From contig OZ020515.1 of NCBI GenBank assembly GCA_963971425.1, forward strand, positions 14,772,291 to 14,836,290: a stretch of 64,000 nucleotides of DNA, in the 5' to 3' direction. The notes beneath the pieces are model-generated. The model did not search any database. It was not told the DNA's origin and worked only from the letters and a program-made list of their open reading frames with translations. Within the stretch, counting starts at the first letter, position 1. Each line of letters begins with the position of its first letter. The position numbers and the translations under genes were made by a program. Positions 36,990-47,750 of this stretch are shown in pieces. Origin of the DNA: Bryoerythrophyllum caledonicum (Eukaryota; Streptophyta; Bryopsida; Pottiales; Pottiaceae).

Positions 36990-37265
36990 GCTCGACGTCC
37001 CTGAGGTCCGGACGTCCGGATGGAGAACGTCCTTGGGCCTATGAGGACGTCCGCCGTCTGGTGACGTATCGACTTTCGTCAGTTTACCTGGGGGTAAATA
37101 GCCGTCCGCAGCCCCGGCTGACCGCCCATTCCGTCTCCTTGGGTCGACCGCACGGCCGTTCGCTTCGGGCGACCGGCGTCCGCCATCCATAGCAGCCGAC
37201 CGCTTGGCGGCTGTCTGCCGTCCTCTCGGGCATCCGCCGCGGCGGACAACCCTCTCAAGACAGCT
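36990..37265. repeat. Second G+C-rich GACGTC / CGGACG island
   Basis: Starts ACGCTCGACGTCCCTGAGG and is packed with GACGTCC, CGTCCG and CCGGACG words, like the island at 34845-35225. Together the two bracket the broken kinase-like gene and the orphan exon at 36499, which suggests one composite element of about 2.4 kb. No convincing terminal inverted repeat or target duplication was seen. Confidence 0.5.
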
Positions 37266-37588
37266 CCCCTGTCCACTATTAGATTGACATTCTATTGTCT
37301 CCCAACGGTCATAATCACCATCAGTATAAAGAAAACAACACATGGAGCCTCACTTCACTTCTGAACTTTTGTTTCCCAAGAGCTTGAGCTGAATTATGTA
37401 TCCATTGCTTGGTAATCATCGAGTTCGGAAGTCTTGAATATCAGAGTTTCTTTAGGAACTCCTGATATTTCTTCCACATGCTACCTATCACGTTCGTTCA
37501 TTTATCGATACTATATCCATCAAAATGACCACCAAACCTTGGTCTCCTTGATATATTGAAATCACTGAAGTACAAGGCAGGAAGACGG

Positions 37589-40099
37589 ACTCCCTCCAAT
37601 GCAATCTCTGTCACCGCATTTTTGCAAGAAGGCTAGAACGACAGCCAAGTCATCTCGGGTACGAAGAACTCCTTGGCAAGCGCTATAGTGGTGTTGGCTT
37701 CTATACCAAATTGACAACCCGTGTACAGACATTATTTAAAAATTGTTGTGGCCACTACCGAAATACAATGGAGAACTGTTCTCCGAACATTGCCCCACAC
37801 AACCATTGAAATTTGTGCTTGCCTCAGAATATAGCACGCCCAGGTCCACTAGTGGAGACTCTTGTGTAGGGTCCACTCAAGCCCCCATGTGATTTTACCA
37901 TCAACCATGGTTGAACCGACCCCCACCTTCCACAACTTCAACAAACAAGGGAGTGTAGGTGCCACCTTCCCCAGATTGGTGAGACAATCAGTGATCGAAG
38001 ACGGCTTTCAAGAATTGGAGCGGCGGGAGCTAGACAAAGTGTGGGCGAAGTTTATCTACGAAGCAAACGTGCCGTTTCCTATAGCACGGAATGCTGCGTT
38101 CAAGGAAGCCGTGATGAAGACTGCCTCTTTCAAAAAACCATATGTCCCACCTTCTTACCATGACATTCGGACAAGATTGTTGGGACAAGCGAAGGCTGAT
38201 TTGGAAGCACAACTCAATAAAAGACTGTTCGAGAGTGTTCGGAAGTTTGGAGGAACTCTAGCCATAGATGGGTGGACATCTGTGACTAGTCGCCCTCTGT
38301 GCAATGCAATGTTCGTGTCTCCCGCTGGAGAGCTCTTCTTGAGAGCCGTAGATATTACGGTCAAAGAAAAGAACGCTGCGTATTTGGCATCCATCATGTT
38401 CAAGTTCATTGAACAAGTTGGCCCCCACAACATTATTCAGGTGTATATTGACAATGCTCCAATCATGCTGAATGCCTGAGAATTAGTCGTCAGGAAATAT
38501 CCACACATATACATTCAAGGATGTGCCGCACATGCCATAGACTTATTGTTGGAAGATTGGGGAAGGCTACATGGATAAAAGAAACTCTCGATAAGGCCAA
38601 GTTCTTGGTTAAGTTTGTCAAGAATCGGCAAATGCCCCTCCCCGTGTTTCGTAAACACGAGGCCAAGTTCAGCCTATTGTTGTGCGGACAAACAAGATTC
38701 GCATGTAATTTCATAGTGATAGATCGCCTGTTGAAGGTCAAGGAATCATTGGAGCAAACCGTCCTTGATCATGAATGGCAGGCATATCCCTCAAAGAAGT
38801 CACTCCCGGCTAGAGATAAACTAGTGATCTCTCGAAGCATCAAAAGAGTGGTTCTAGATGAGCGTTTCTAGGAGCGGTGCACAAACTTTTAGGAGATAGT
38901 AGCCCCTGTAGTGTATGCGCTTCGGGAATTCAATACCAAGGAACCTTGCATGCCCAAGGTTTGGTACATCCTTCGTGACCTCGAGAAGCATGTCCTAGCA
39001 TTGCGTAATACACCATTTTGTCTCAATAGCGATTTAGCTGTCATTGTTGAGGACGAGTTCTACGCACGGAAACAAATGATGACAACGGATTTACATTCCG
39101 CCGGTGCACTTCTTAATCCTAATTTACTCCATGAAGAAGAGTTGGCTGATGATCCAGATGTCATCACGGCATGCAAACGAGTACTACGAAAGCTATGTAC
39201 TCCTAAGACTTACCCGGACGTGGTGAATGAGTTCCTAGCATTTCAAAACAAGGATGTACCATTCCATGACATGTTGGATCCTAAGGACCAAAAATGTTCT
39301 CCGTATGCTTGGTGGGATTTTAAAGGTGCTTGTGGAAAACTCCTTACACCAATTGCAAAGAGAAAACTAGCGCAGACAGTGTCATCTTCTTCTTGCGAAC
39401 GCAATTGGAGTAGCTATTCTTTCGTCCATGACAAGAAACGGAATCGGTTACTACCGGGAAGGGTTGATGACTTGGTCTTTGTGTATACGAACTCAAAGTT
39501 GCTTGCGAATGCAAAGTTGACGGATGAGAAGAGGTGGTACGCGGAGAACTTGGATTTAGAGGATCCACAACCACGTGAGTCGGATGACTTGGAATACTCT
39601 CACGATTCAAGTACCGGTGCCCTTGCCAATTACAATGCAGAGCATCTAGAGGATGACATCGACATCAGCCCTTCTCAACGTATGGATCATACTCACGACG
39701 CCCCAATCACTGAGTATGATTTTGTCGATGACGACGTTCTTGTAGAGAAAATAGATGACTTGTTGCCCAAAGCGCGGTACTTGAATGGAGACGGCATGGT
39801 CAATAGCAATAATATCCTTCGTCGTGGACCGACTCCGCTTCCGGAAGACACGAAGGACAAGGGAGGAGAAGATTTATCATCCTCAGGTGCAACGGCACTA
39901 CGCGGGCAAAAAACGCAAGGGCTCTCAATGAAGAGTGTTGAGGAAGGCAAACACCACGGTCTCGCACTTGCGGATAATCCCGAGAAAACAACAAAAGAGC
40001 CATTCCTAGTTAGCACGGTTGTTCTCGGGAAGAAAACTATGGAGGGCGGTACTTACGGCGGTACTAGGAGTCCCGTTCACGTCACGGAGAAGAAGGCAT
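37589..40099 (+). pseudogene. hAT-type transposase relic, main part
   Basis: A BED-type zinc finger start is visible near 37595-37665 (LQCNLCHRIFARR...PSHLG). From 37862 there is a DUF659-like region with IDGWTSVTSRPLCNAMF and VYIDNAPIM. The hAT C-terminal dimerisation region follows near 39310-39500, with WWDF and SSSSCERNWSSY. The frame is broken by a TGA at 38477, a frame change near 38560, and TAG codons near 38869 and 38890, so it is dead. The reading frame runs into the CACTA insertion at 40100, whose own end supplies the stop codon. The same frame resumes after the insertion at 47010-47229. Terminal repeats of the hAT element were not found. Confidence 0.8.
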
Positions 40100-40972
40100 C
40101 ACTATAAGAAAACATGGGTTTTTGAGACGCCCTTGCGTATTTTTGGACGTTCCACAGAACGTCAAAAAAGATTGAAGATGCGGCCGAGATTCCTTGTTTT
40201 TTTGGGACATCAAGCTGAACAGGTGAGGACGTAGCTGGATCCGCATAGACATCCACAAAAACGTCCTGACTCTTGAGACGTCAGAAAGGACGTCTCGGAG
40301 AACGCGCCCCTGCCACGTCTACGTAGGGGACTGTTCCCGCTAGTCTTGACGGGCAGGGGGGTAGTCCTCACTTTTTCAAGAGTGAATAAAGGCGTGACAC
40401 CTCTCTCTCTCTCTCTCTCAGCTCGCTAGGGTTTGTGTCTCTCTCTCTTTCTGTGTGTGTGTGTGTGAGAAGTGAGTGCGCGTGTGAGTTGTATGTGCGT
40501 TGTGTGTGCGTGTGAGTGTGGAGTGTGCGCGTGAGGTGTTTGTGTAGTTTCAGGTGTCTGTAGGTGAGACTTAGATGTGTGTATGTGCGCGTGAGGTTGT
40601 GTGTGCGGCGTGTTAGTGTGTTTTGAGTGCGTGCGGACGTCTACGAAGTCGTTACTTCCCCCCACCCTCGGCGACCAAGAAAGCGGCCCCAGCAAAGGTG
40701 GTGGGACATTCTAAACCGCCAATCCCAAAGGTCAGTTCGACATGCTCGGGGCTTGCTTTCCCTCCTAATGCGTGGATGCCTTTGGTTTTGGCTTAGGAGG
40801 GGGTTGAATTGGTTGCAAATGTATGCCAAAGTTTGATTTTGACCTTCGTATTCGTGCGCATAAGGGTGATGGAAGTCGGAAGAAGTGAAGGGGACGCCTG
40901 CTTTGACGTTCGTGAAGACGTCATCCGGGACATTCACATGTGCACTGAAGATGTCGAAATGGATGTGTCTAG

Positions 40973-41190
40973 GGTTGTCTACATAGACGGACAGGGGCCC
41001 AAAGACAGCGGACGGACGGACAATAGGATGGACGGACAGGACAGACAACACTTTTTGGCGGACAGTTGTGTGTAAAAAAAAATTACAAGCCCTAAATCAA
41101 ATTTTCAACTTACCCCCTAGTAAAACACGTGTGCCGACACGTCAGACCGCTTTCCACGTCACATCATAGGGCCGGGCGCGCACCTTTGGG
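40973..41190 (+). repeat. Duplicated subterminal block, first copy
   Basis: From AGGGTTGTCTACATAGACGG onward this block is repeated at 43619-43880 in the same orientation. Both contain GGACGGACGGACA-like runs, CACTTTTTGGCGGACAG, a poly(A) run, AAAACACGTGTG and CACGTCAGAC, and both lead into a GGGCGCG minisatellite. Confidence 0.8.
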
Positions 41191-42060
41191 TCGCGCGCGT
41201 ACCTAGCAGGACTGCGCGCGTACGCGAAAAAAAAATTAAAAAAATTAAAAATTTATTTTAAAATTTTTTTACGCGCCCAGCCCTTGTAAGCATGCGTCCA
41301 ACCTTTTGGATCGGGCGCATACGTACAAAGGCTGGGAGCGTACAAACAAGGCCTGAGCGCGTACCATCAAGGCCTGGGCGCATACCATCAAGGCCTGGGC
41401 GCATACCATCAAGGGCTGGGCGCGTATGAACAAGGGCCGCGCACGTACGCGAAATTTTATTTTATTTTATTTTATTTTTGTTTTGCACGTGCACTGCCCT
41501 TGTAAACATGCGCCAACCTTTTGGATGGGGCGAGTACGTACAAGGGTTGGGTGCATACAAACAAGGGTTGGGGCACATACGAACAAGGGCTACGCGCGTA
41601 CCAAACAGGGCCGCGCGCGTACGCCAAAAAAATATTAAAAAAAAATAAAAAAATTTGTACGCGCGTGGCCTTATTAGGTAGACGCGCGGCGCCCCTTAAG
41701 GTACGCTTTGGCCCCTTGGTGTACGTGCCCGGCCCCTTAAGGTACGCGCCGGATCCCTTTAGGGACGCGCTCGTCCCCTTAAGGTACGTGTCCGGTTCCT
41801 TCCGACTCCTTCAGGCACGAGTGGAAGCTCTTTAAGTACGCGCCCGACCCTTTTCAGTATGCACCCGACCCCTTTAGGTACACGCTGGAGCCTTTAGATA
41901 CACGCCCAACCCCTTTTTGGTACGCGCTTGATCCTTTCAAGTACGCCCACGACCCAATGGGTACGCGCCCAACCCTTTTTAGTACGCACCCGACCCTTTT
42001 TAATACGCGCCCGACCCTCATTTAGCAAACGCATGCGCGAGAGCGAATGGGTACGCGCCT
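41163..42060. repeat. GTACGCGCCCG minisatellite array
   Basis: About 20-base imperfect units. To roughly 41640 the + strand carries GGGCTGGGCGCGTACC-type units; from about 41690 it carries the opposite orientation, GGTACGCGCCCGACCC. Between them are short A/T runs. Copy number cannot be fixed by eye because the units are diverged. Confidence 0.75.
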
Positions 42061-42063
42061 GAG

Positions 42064-42307
42064 ATTATGGGGCAAGCAATCGAAGGAGGATCACACATTA
42101 AAGGGTCGAGCCCACAACTTGGAGGGTTGCGCGTGTGCGCTCTTGAGGGCCGTACACTCTTTTAAAATTTTTAATCAAATTTTTTATAATATTTAAGCAT
42201 AAGCGCTTCTATTGCACGCGCAACCCTCCCTCGTATGCGCGCAACCCTCCAACTTGCGAACTCGACTCTCATGTGTGCGATCCTCTTTGAATCGCTTGCC
42301 CCATAAT
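42064..42307. repeat. Inverted repeat with arms of about 76 bases
   Basis: The arm at 42064-42139 starts ATTATGGGGCAAGCAATCGA and the arm at 42231-42307 ends with its inverted counterpart, GCTTGCCCCATAAT. They match well apart from scattered changes. The spacer of about 90 bases is A+T-rich. It sits where the minisatellite array ends. Confidence 0.8.
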
Positions 42308-43618
42308 CCCCCCCTCTTTCCCCCCTCATTTTTCACTAATTTGCCTTCACTCCTTGTCTACCTGCCCGCTATTCTTTTGTAGTGACCCGCCCTTCTTATA
42401 TAGTCGCATGCCTCCTTGCACACTTATCAATCTCCTTTGCATACGCATCTATGCTCAACACGAATACAACTCGCCGTCTACTATTTTGTGTTTTTAAAAT
42501 TCCTTTATCTCGTTGAATTATTGCTAGTCGCATAATGAAGATGTGGACCATGTATAAGCCTCATTCCTCCTTGTGCCCACCTTTCCTAAGCTTTTGTCCA
42601 CCCCTTATATATATAATGTTGATTCCTTTTCACCAATATCATCTATTGTCTTTCTTTGATTAAAAATGTCGTCATTAACTATTATTGATTTCAAAGATTG
42701 TCAAGGTATGTGTATTTTTTTATTTACTTTTGGCAATCATGTACACAAAATCATTTATATTTGGCCATGGGCTATGGCCTTTTTAATTAACAAGGATTGC
42801 AACAACTGTTCATGTAATAATTGAATCAAATATTGTAAATGTCATTATAGACTCTAATTTCTTTTTAACCATAGAATGTGTCTTGTGTTCTTGCTTTTTA
42901 TTTTAAGCAATTGACACAAAATTAATTGTAATGATACTAAGAAGAAGTTGATGCATTCAAATGTAAATGTAAATGTTGTATATGCATCTTCATACTTTAT
43001 ACAACTTGCTAAGGTTTCATTGATACATCTAATTATATATCTCAATCACAATTTTTAGTTTAAGCATAGTAAGCATAATGTAAATAATTTGTTTAAGAAC
43101 TTCAAGTATTTGAATGTCCTTACTTGAAGGGCAGTAATCTTAGTTTGTAGGTGGCTAAACATTGTAGTGAAATTGATTAGTGCTCAAGTGGACAGGGTTT
43201 TCATATCTTCAGTCGTTGTGATGCACGTTTACATGAACGAGTTCCATGTAATCCACACGCTTGTCCATATAGACGTCTGTGAAGTTGTTCATGTACATGT
43301 TACAATACTCATCCGTTCAGACGTTTCCGGTGACGTCAAAAGCAAACCGGTCGCCACAAACTTGTAGACGTCACCGTTGCATTCCTCGAACACGAACAAT
43401 GTTCACTAGGATGCCGTTTTTATCAAGTGGATGTCTATAATTACAAACCCACAACCAAACTTGTGCACAAGGATTGTCCCGGGAAACACCCCATGAAATA
43501 ACGACAACAACGTAGACGTCGAGGTAAACGTCTATTTGTACGTCTACGTAGACATTCAGTAGTTCTGTATGATGTCCTGGAGGACATCATCAGCAACCAA
43601 CAACATCCGAGAATGGCA
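42308..43618. other. Non-coding interior of the CACTA element
   Basis: No gene is supported. 42.3-43.1 kb is A+T-rich with short frames only. From about 43.2 kb several GACGTC, AGACGTC and ACGTCTACGTAGAC words appear, the element's own repeat vocabulary. Confidence 0.4.
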
Positions 43619-44178
43619 GGGTTGTCTACATAGACGGACAGGGGCCCAAAGACAGCGGACGGATGGACAGTAGGACGGATGGACAGTAGGACGGATGGAC
43701 AGTAGGACGGATGGACAGGACAAACATCACTTTTTGGCGGACAGTCGCGTGTAAAAAAAATTACAAACCCTAAAGGCTAAATCTAATTTTCAACTTACTC
43801 CCTGGTAAAACACGTGTGCACGACACGTCAGACGGCATTCCACGTCACATCGAGGGGCGGGCGCGTGCCTTCGGACTGCGCGTGCAGCATTTGAGGCCGA
43901 GCGCATACCAATCTGGACTGGACGCGTTCATGTAGGGCCGGGCGCGTTCCAATTAGGGCCGGGTGCGTACGATTTAGGGCCGGGCGCATACCCCTAAGGG
44001 CCTCGCGCGTGCATTTTAGGGCCGGGCGCGTTGCACTCAGGGCCGGGCGCGTACCGTCAAGGTCGGGCGGCGTACCGTTAGGGGCCGGGCGCGCAGCGTC
44101 ACGGGCCTGGCGCGTTCCATTGTAGGTCGCGCGCGCACCTGCCTATCGGGCGCGATCGATTAGGGGCCGGGCGCGCGC
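43619..44178 (+). repeat. Duplicated subterminal block, second copy, with minisatellite
   Basis: The first 260 bases repeat 40973-41190, with four units of GGACGGATGGACAGTA in a row. From about 43856 units of GGGCCGGGCGCGTACC follow, running up to the assembly gap. It suggests either internal duplication or a nested CACTA end. Confidence 0.75.
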
Positions 44179-44378
44179 NNNNNNNNNNNNNNNNNNNNNN
44201 NNNNNNNNNNNNNNNNNNNNNNNNNNNNNNNNNNNNNNNNNNNNNNNNNNNNNNNNNNNNNNNNNNNNNNNNNNNNNNNNNNNNNNNNNNNNNNNNNNNN
44301 NNNNNNNNNNNNNNNNNNNNNNNNNNNNNNNNNNNNNNNNNNNNNNNNNNNNNNNNNNNNNNNNNNNNNNNNNNNNNN
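44179..44378. other. Assembly gap of exactly 200 N
   Basis: Placeholder gap entered from a G+C-rich minisatellite. It hides the promoter side, and perhaps the first codons, of the kinase-like gene: the frame of that gene stays open back to the gap edge. Confidence 0.95.
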
Positions 44379-44485
44379 ATTTAGATGCTCCAGATGCATC
44401 GGAGCTTCCACCTACTAGCGTTGCGGAGTCGAGCCGCAATCCTTCCGATGCACCGAAGGCACCGTCGAAGAGGGCGAAGCAAAAA

Positions 44486-45922
44486 ATGTCTGCGCACGAG
44501 AAGGATGCCGGTTATCCACCAAAGGAGTATACCGCATTTCTTCGAGGTGTGGCAATACAATACTACCGTCGATGGTGTGAAACTGACGTGGTGCGATTCC
44601 GTCAAGTTTATTTGGAGAAGGGAGAGCCAGGAATCATGTGCTTACAGGCCGACCTCCAGTTGAAATTCGAGCGCGCTCTGGAGAGTTCTGAATCGTTCAA
44701 GGATGCATATGGCATGTATCACTATGCCTCATTCATGGAGAGAGTAATCACTCAATGTACGAGTAATGCATCGCATGTATTTGATTGTGAGGTGAAAAAA
44801 CCTCGCGGGGGCCAGCATCAGCCACGAGACTTGGAACTCCGCAAGTTCCTCGAAGGTGTGAAGACCACCATCGGCAGGTTTTCAAGCTCTCGTACGAGAG
44901 GTATGCCTTGGAATGAACAAGCGATGAAGTCAGCCATGGAGGCGCATATGTTGCACAGCGTGCAATTTCTTCCAGAAGATATCGGAGTTTATGGACTTTC
45001 CGGATATGACGCCGTTGGTGGATACGGAAAGGTTCGGAAGGTCCGCATCGTGGGTGTGCGAGCCATTTCGGCATACATGGAGTTTGCCGGGAAAATGCCA
45101 ACGGCGTCTCATCCGAAGGAGAAATTTAGACAACGGTCTCACGAGGCCATGATATGTCATGTTGCACACCCAGGAGTTATAAAGTTTTGGGCGGTGAATA
45201 CAAAGAATATGGAGGCGTACACATTGTGGTGGAATGGTGGTAGTTGGGCCCATTTTAAAACCGTCGATTCAAAGGCAAATCCGGCGGCTTCGAGCAACTC
45301 AATCCTTTCAGCTCCATATATTTCGGCGGAGGATACAACAAAAATCTTAGCCTTCCGGAAGAATAGAGCAAGACTTGCCTGGGCTTTGATGTGCACCATG
45401 GCCCAAGTCCACAAGGCAAATGTCATTCACAATGACATCGCTCCTACAAACGTGCTTCTCCACTTTCCTCCAGAGAAACCAGGATCCGTCTTCATAGGCG
45501 TTTGTGATTGGGGAATTGCAAGCCGAGTATCACACGAAGAGCCATCAAAATATGGATTTCGGACATACACGGAGCTCGACAATCAACGCCGTAGACGACA
45601 TTGGGTAGCTCCAGAGTTGTTTTACAAATTCGGCCCACAAGATTCGAAAACGGCATTGGATGTAATGCAGCGGCGTCACCAATATACACAACTCGCCGAT
45701 TCGTACTCCGTTGGGTGGATGGCTAGAGCGATTTGGGAGAAAGAATGTGACTCAACATTCTTCAAATCAACCGTCAACTACGCAGCTTTTCAAGTGAAGA
45801 TCGAGAAATTACTGGAGCGAGATCCCCTCAAACGTCCAACACTCTACAAAGTGGTTGACGAGCTAATGGCTAAACCATTCAACTTTGAAGTTCCGGACGC
45901 TTGCTTCCGATATGAGATATAG
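44486..45922 (+). CDS. Protein-kinase-like protein with HND and DWG motifs
   Basis: A 478-residue open frame ending in TAG. I chose the ATG at 44486, but the frame is open upstream to the gap, so the true start may be earlier. Residues 1-165 are an unfamiliar helical domain. Then come a glycine loop (AVGGYGK, about 176-182), a Lys in AGKMP at 203, HPGVIKFW, a catalytic loop HNDIAPTN with Asp317 and Asn322, a metal-binding DWG with Asp341 in place of DFG, APE at 375-377, DSYSVGWMA, and a C-lobe Arg at 450 (LKRPT). All key charged positions are present, so catalysis is possible; HND and DWG are unusual and substrates are unknown. It lies inside a CACTA element, and a broken relative lies at 35437-36390. 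This looks like a captured gene or a repeat-borne family. Kinase fold: confident; activity: unknown. Confidence 0.8.
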   Translation: MSAHEKDAGYPPKEYTAFLRGVAIQYYRRWCETDVVRFRQVYLEKGEPGIMCLQADLQLKFERALESSESFKDAYGMYHYASFMERVITQCTSNASHVFDCEVKKPRGGQHQPRDLELRKFLEGVKTTIGRFSSSRTRGMPWNEQAMKSAMEAHMLHSVQFLPEDIGVYGLSGYDAVGGYGKVRKVRIVGVRAISAYMEFAGKMPTASHPKEKFRQRSHEAMICHVAHPGVIKFWAVNTKNMEAYTLWWNGGSWAHFKTVDSKANPAASSNSILSAPYISAEDTTKILAFRKNRARLAWALMCTMAQVHKANVIHNDIAPTNVLLHFPPEKPGSVFIGVCDWGIASRVSHEEPSKYGFRTYTELDNQRRRRHWVAPELFYKFGPQDSKTALDVMQRRHQYTQLADSYSVGWMARAIWEKECDSTFFKSTVNYAAFQVKIEKLLERDPLKRPTLYKVVDELMAKPFNFEVPDACFRYEI

Positions 45923-46139
45923 ATATTTTGACTTAACGTATTGATAGTGAAGGTTTCAATTGTTGATCATTTTGCAATACGTACTAGCATTGTGATGTAA
46001 CGGTGCTTTTTGCCCATCTTGTGATAAATATAAGATTAACATTTTTCATACACATTGCGATGTGAAGCTCATGCATGTTAAGAAGTGAGAGAGCGAGCGC
46101 AACCCCTAAATTCAATACCCATACACGCACGACCCCAAA

Positions 46140-46525
46140 GGCCATACGCCAGGCCCAGCCCCCTCCACGAACGCGCCCAGTCCTCCCCCACGAACGCGCC
46201 CAGTCCTCCCCCACGAACGCGTGCAGCCCCTCTACGAACGCGTGCGACCTTGGCCGGACGCGCCAGCCCCTCCAATTATGCGTCCGGCCCTAAAACCACG
46301 CGCGCCTGGACAGTTGCGTTATGCGCGCAGTCTTCCCTACACGCGCCCAACCCCTCACAGTACGCGCCCGGTCCACCCCTGTACGCGCCCGGCCCAACAC
46401 GGTACGCGCCCGGTCCTCCCCTGTATGCGCCCGGCCCCTTCAGTGCGCGCCCAGCCCCTCACAGTACGCGCACGGTCCACCCGTGTACGCGCCCGGCCCA
46501 ACACGGTACGCGCCCGGTTCTCCCA
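46140..46525. repeat. Right-hand GCGCCCGGCCC minisatellite
   Basis: About 20-base units, first CCCCACGAACGCGCCCAGTC type and then GTACGCGCCCGGCCCAACAC type, in the orientation opposite to the units at 41163-41640 and 43856-44178. Followed by GGACGGACGG words (46550-46640). Matches the inverted layout expected of CACTA subterminal regions. Confidence 0.75.
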
Positions 46526-47009
46526 TGTTTGACCATAACTGTTATCGAACGGACAGCAGCCTCTATCGGACGGACATCCGGATGGACGGACACTACCGGA
46601 CGGACGGACACTACCGAACGGACGGACGGCCGAACAACCCTAGAGAATGGGCGCCACATCAGCCGGTGCCACGTCATTTTTCCAGGGGTCCAAGTGAGAT
46701 GTGAACGGGTCCATGTCGGCGGACATGTCATGGATGAAAAACAATGTGACGTGTCCCTGCCCATTTTCAAAAATCCCACGTGGTGCTAAGTTGGACGCCA
46801 AATGGCACGCTCCAGGCCTTGAAAAAGACCTCGTCGTTTTGGATGTCCTGAAGACTTTTACACGTTTCTTGGGACAGCACGCGGATTTTCTTGGATGTCG
46901 AAGGTACGTAAACACTCTGGATTCTAATTAATGCCCCTTTCGACGTCCATATCGATCAAATGCCCGTTCATTTTGACGTCCTAGAAACCCTTGTTTTCTT
47001 AAAGTGCAT

Positions 47010-47229
47010 CCTCCTCTACGGATCAACCGTCCTTGCATGGTCGCGCGTCGTGGTCTCTATTTGCAACCCCTCTTGCAACGGTCACTACAACCAATTTGAA
47101 ATCCTCCCGCGGTTTGGTGTCCCTTACAAAACGTGTGCGACCCCAAATGCCCCAACGCCAATCCGATGGCATACCTAGTGATGGCGATGTACCTCTGTCT
47201 AAGCACTTCATACATCACCCCGAGGTTTA
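47010..47229 (+). pseudogene. hAT relic, continuation beyond the CACTA insertion
   Basis: When the CACTA element and one CAT are disregarded, the frame of the hAT relic that is interrupted at 40099 continues here without a stop for about 73 codons, to a TAG at 47227-47229. The sequence is Ser/Thr/Arg-rich with no domain. An open frame at 47291-47497 lies in the same phase with acidic text (NEDDPLGSSGAE) and could be a further part of the same old gene. Confidence 0.55.
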
Positions 47230-47750
47230 GGGAGATTTAGGGTTACAACCTAGGCGGCCTACAAACAACACAAAGAAATATAAAGCTCCCATGCATCCAT
47301 TTCTTCGCACACGATCTAGTAATCCCATTGATGTCATTGGAACTTGCAAGAGATTCAAAACCATTCAAACATTGTCGATCAAACGGAGAATCAAACAAGA
47401 AGCCACCACGGATAATGAAGACGATCCTTTGGGGTCTAGTGGAGCTGAAATAAAAGGAGACAGCGATTACGAACTTCCTACCAACGTGAATGAGTAGGAA
47501 AATTTGGCCCATTTACGTAGTATATGTTCACCCCACTTATTTTTATTGAAAATAGTGTAGTTCGAGTTTAGGATACTTTATAGTCGTTCCGCATATGCAT
47601 TGGAAGCTTCTATTGTCTCAATTGATTTTTGGATTTATTCTGAATATCAATAAAAAAATTTCATATATGCACAAGTTTTATATCCATCTCTTTTGCAATT
47701 CTATTGTCTTGTGTTTTGTGTATGGATTTAGTCATCCCATACGAAATGAC

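Larger units (their letters stand above)
40100..47006. mobile_element. CACTA element carrying a kinase-like gene
   Basis: The left end reads CACTATAAGAAAACATGGGT and the right end, reverse complemented, CACTTTAAGAAAACAAGGGT. These are classic CACTA (En/Spm) ends. The element is flanked by a 3-base direct repeat CAT (40097-40099 and 47007-47009), as expected for this superfamily. Total length is 6907 bases including a 200-N gap of unknown true size. I saw no CACTA transposase (TNPD-like) or TNPA-like gene, so it is non-autonomous in what can be read. It contains subterminal minisatellites, an inverted repeat at 42064-42307, a duplicated block, short CT and GT runs near 40401-40470, and the intact kinase-like ORF at 44486-45922. 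Confidence 0.9.

Noticed and set aside
41163-46525. CRISPR-like spaced repeats
   Set aside because: Units are contiguous and diverged with no unique spacers, and the genome is eukaryotic.
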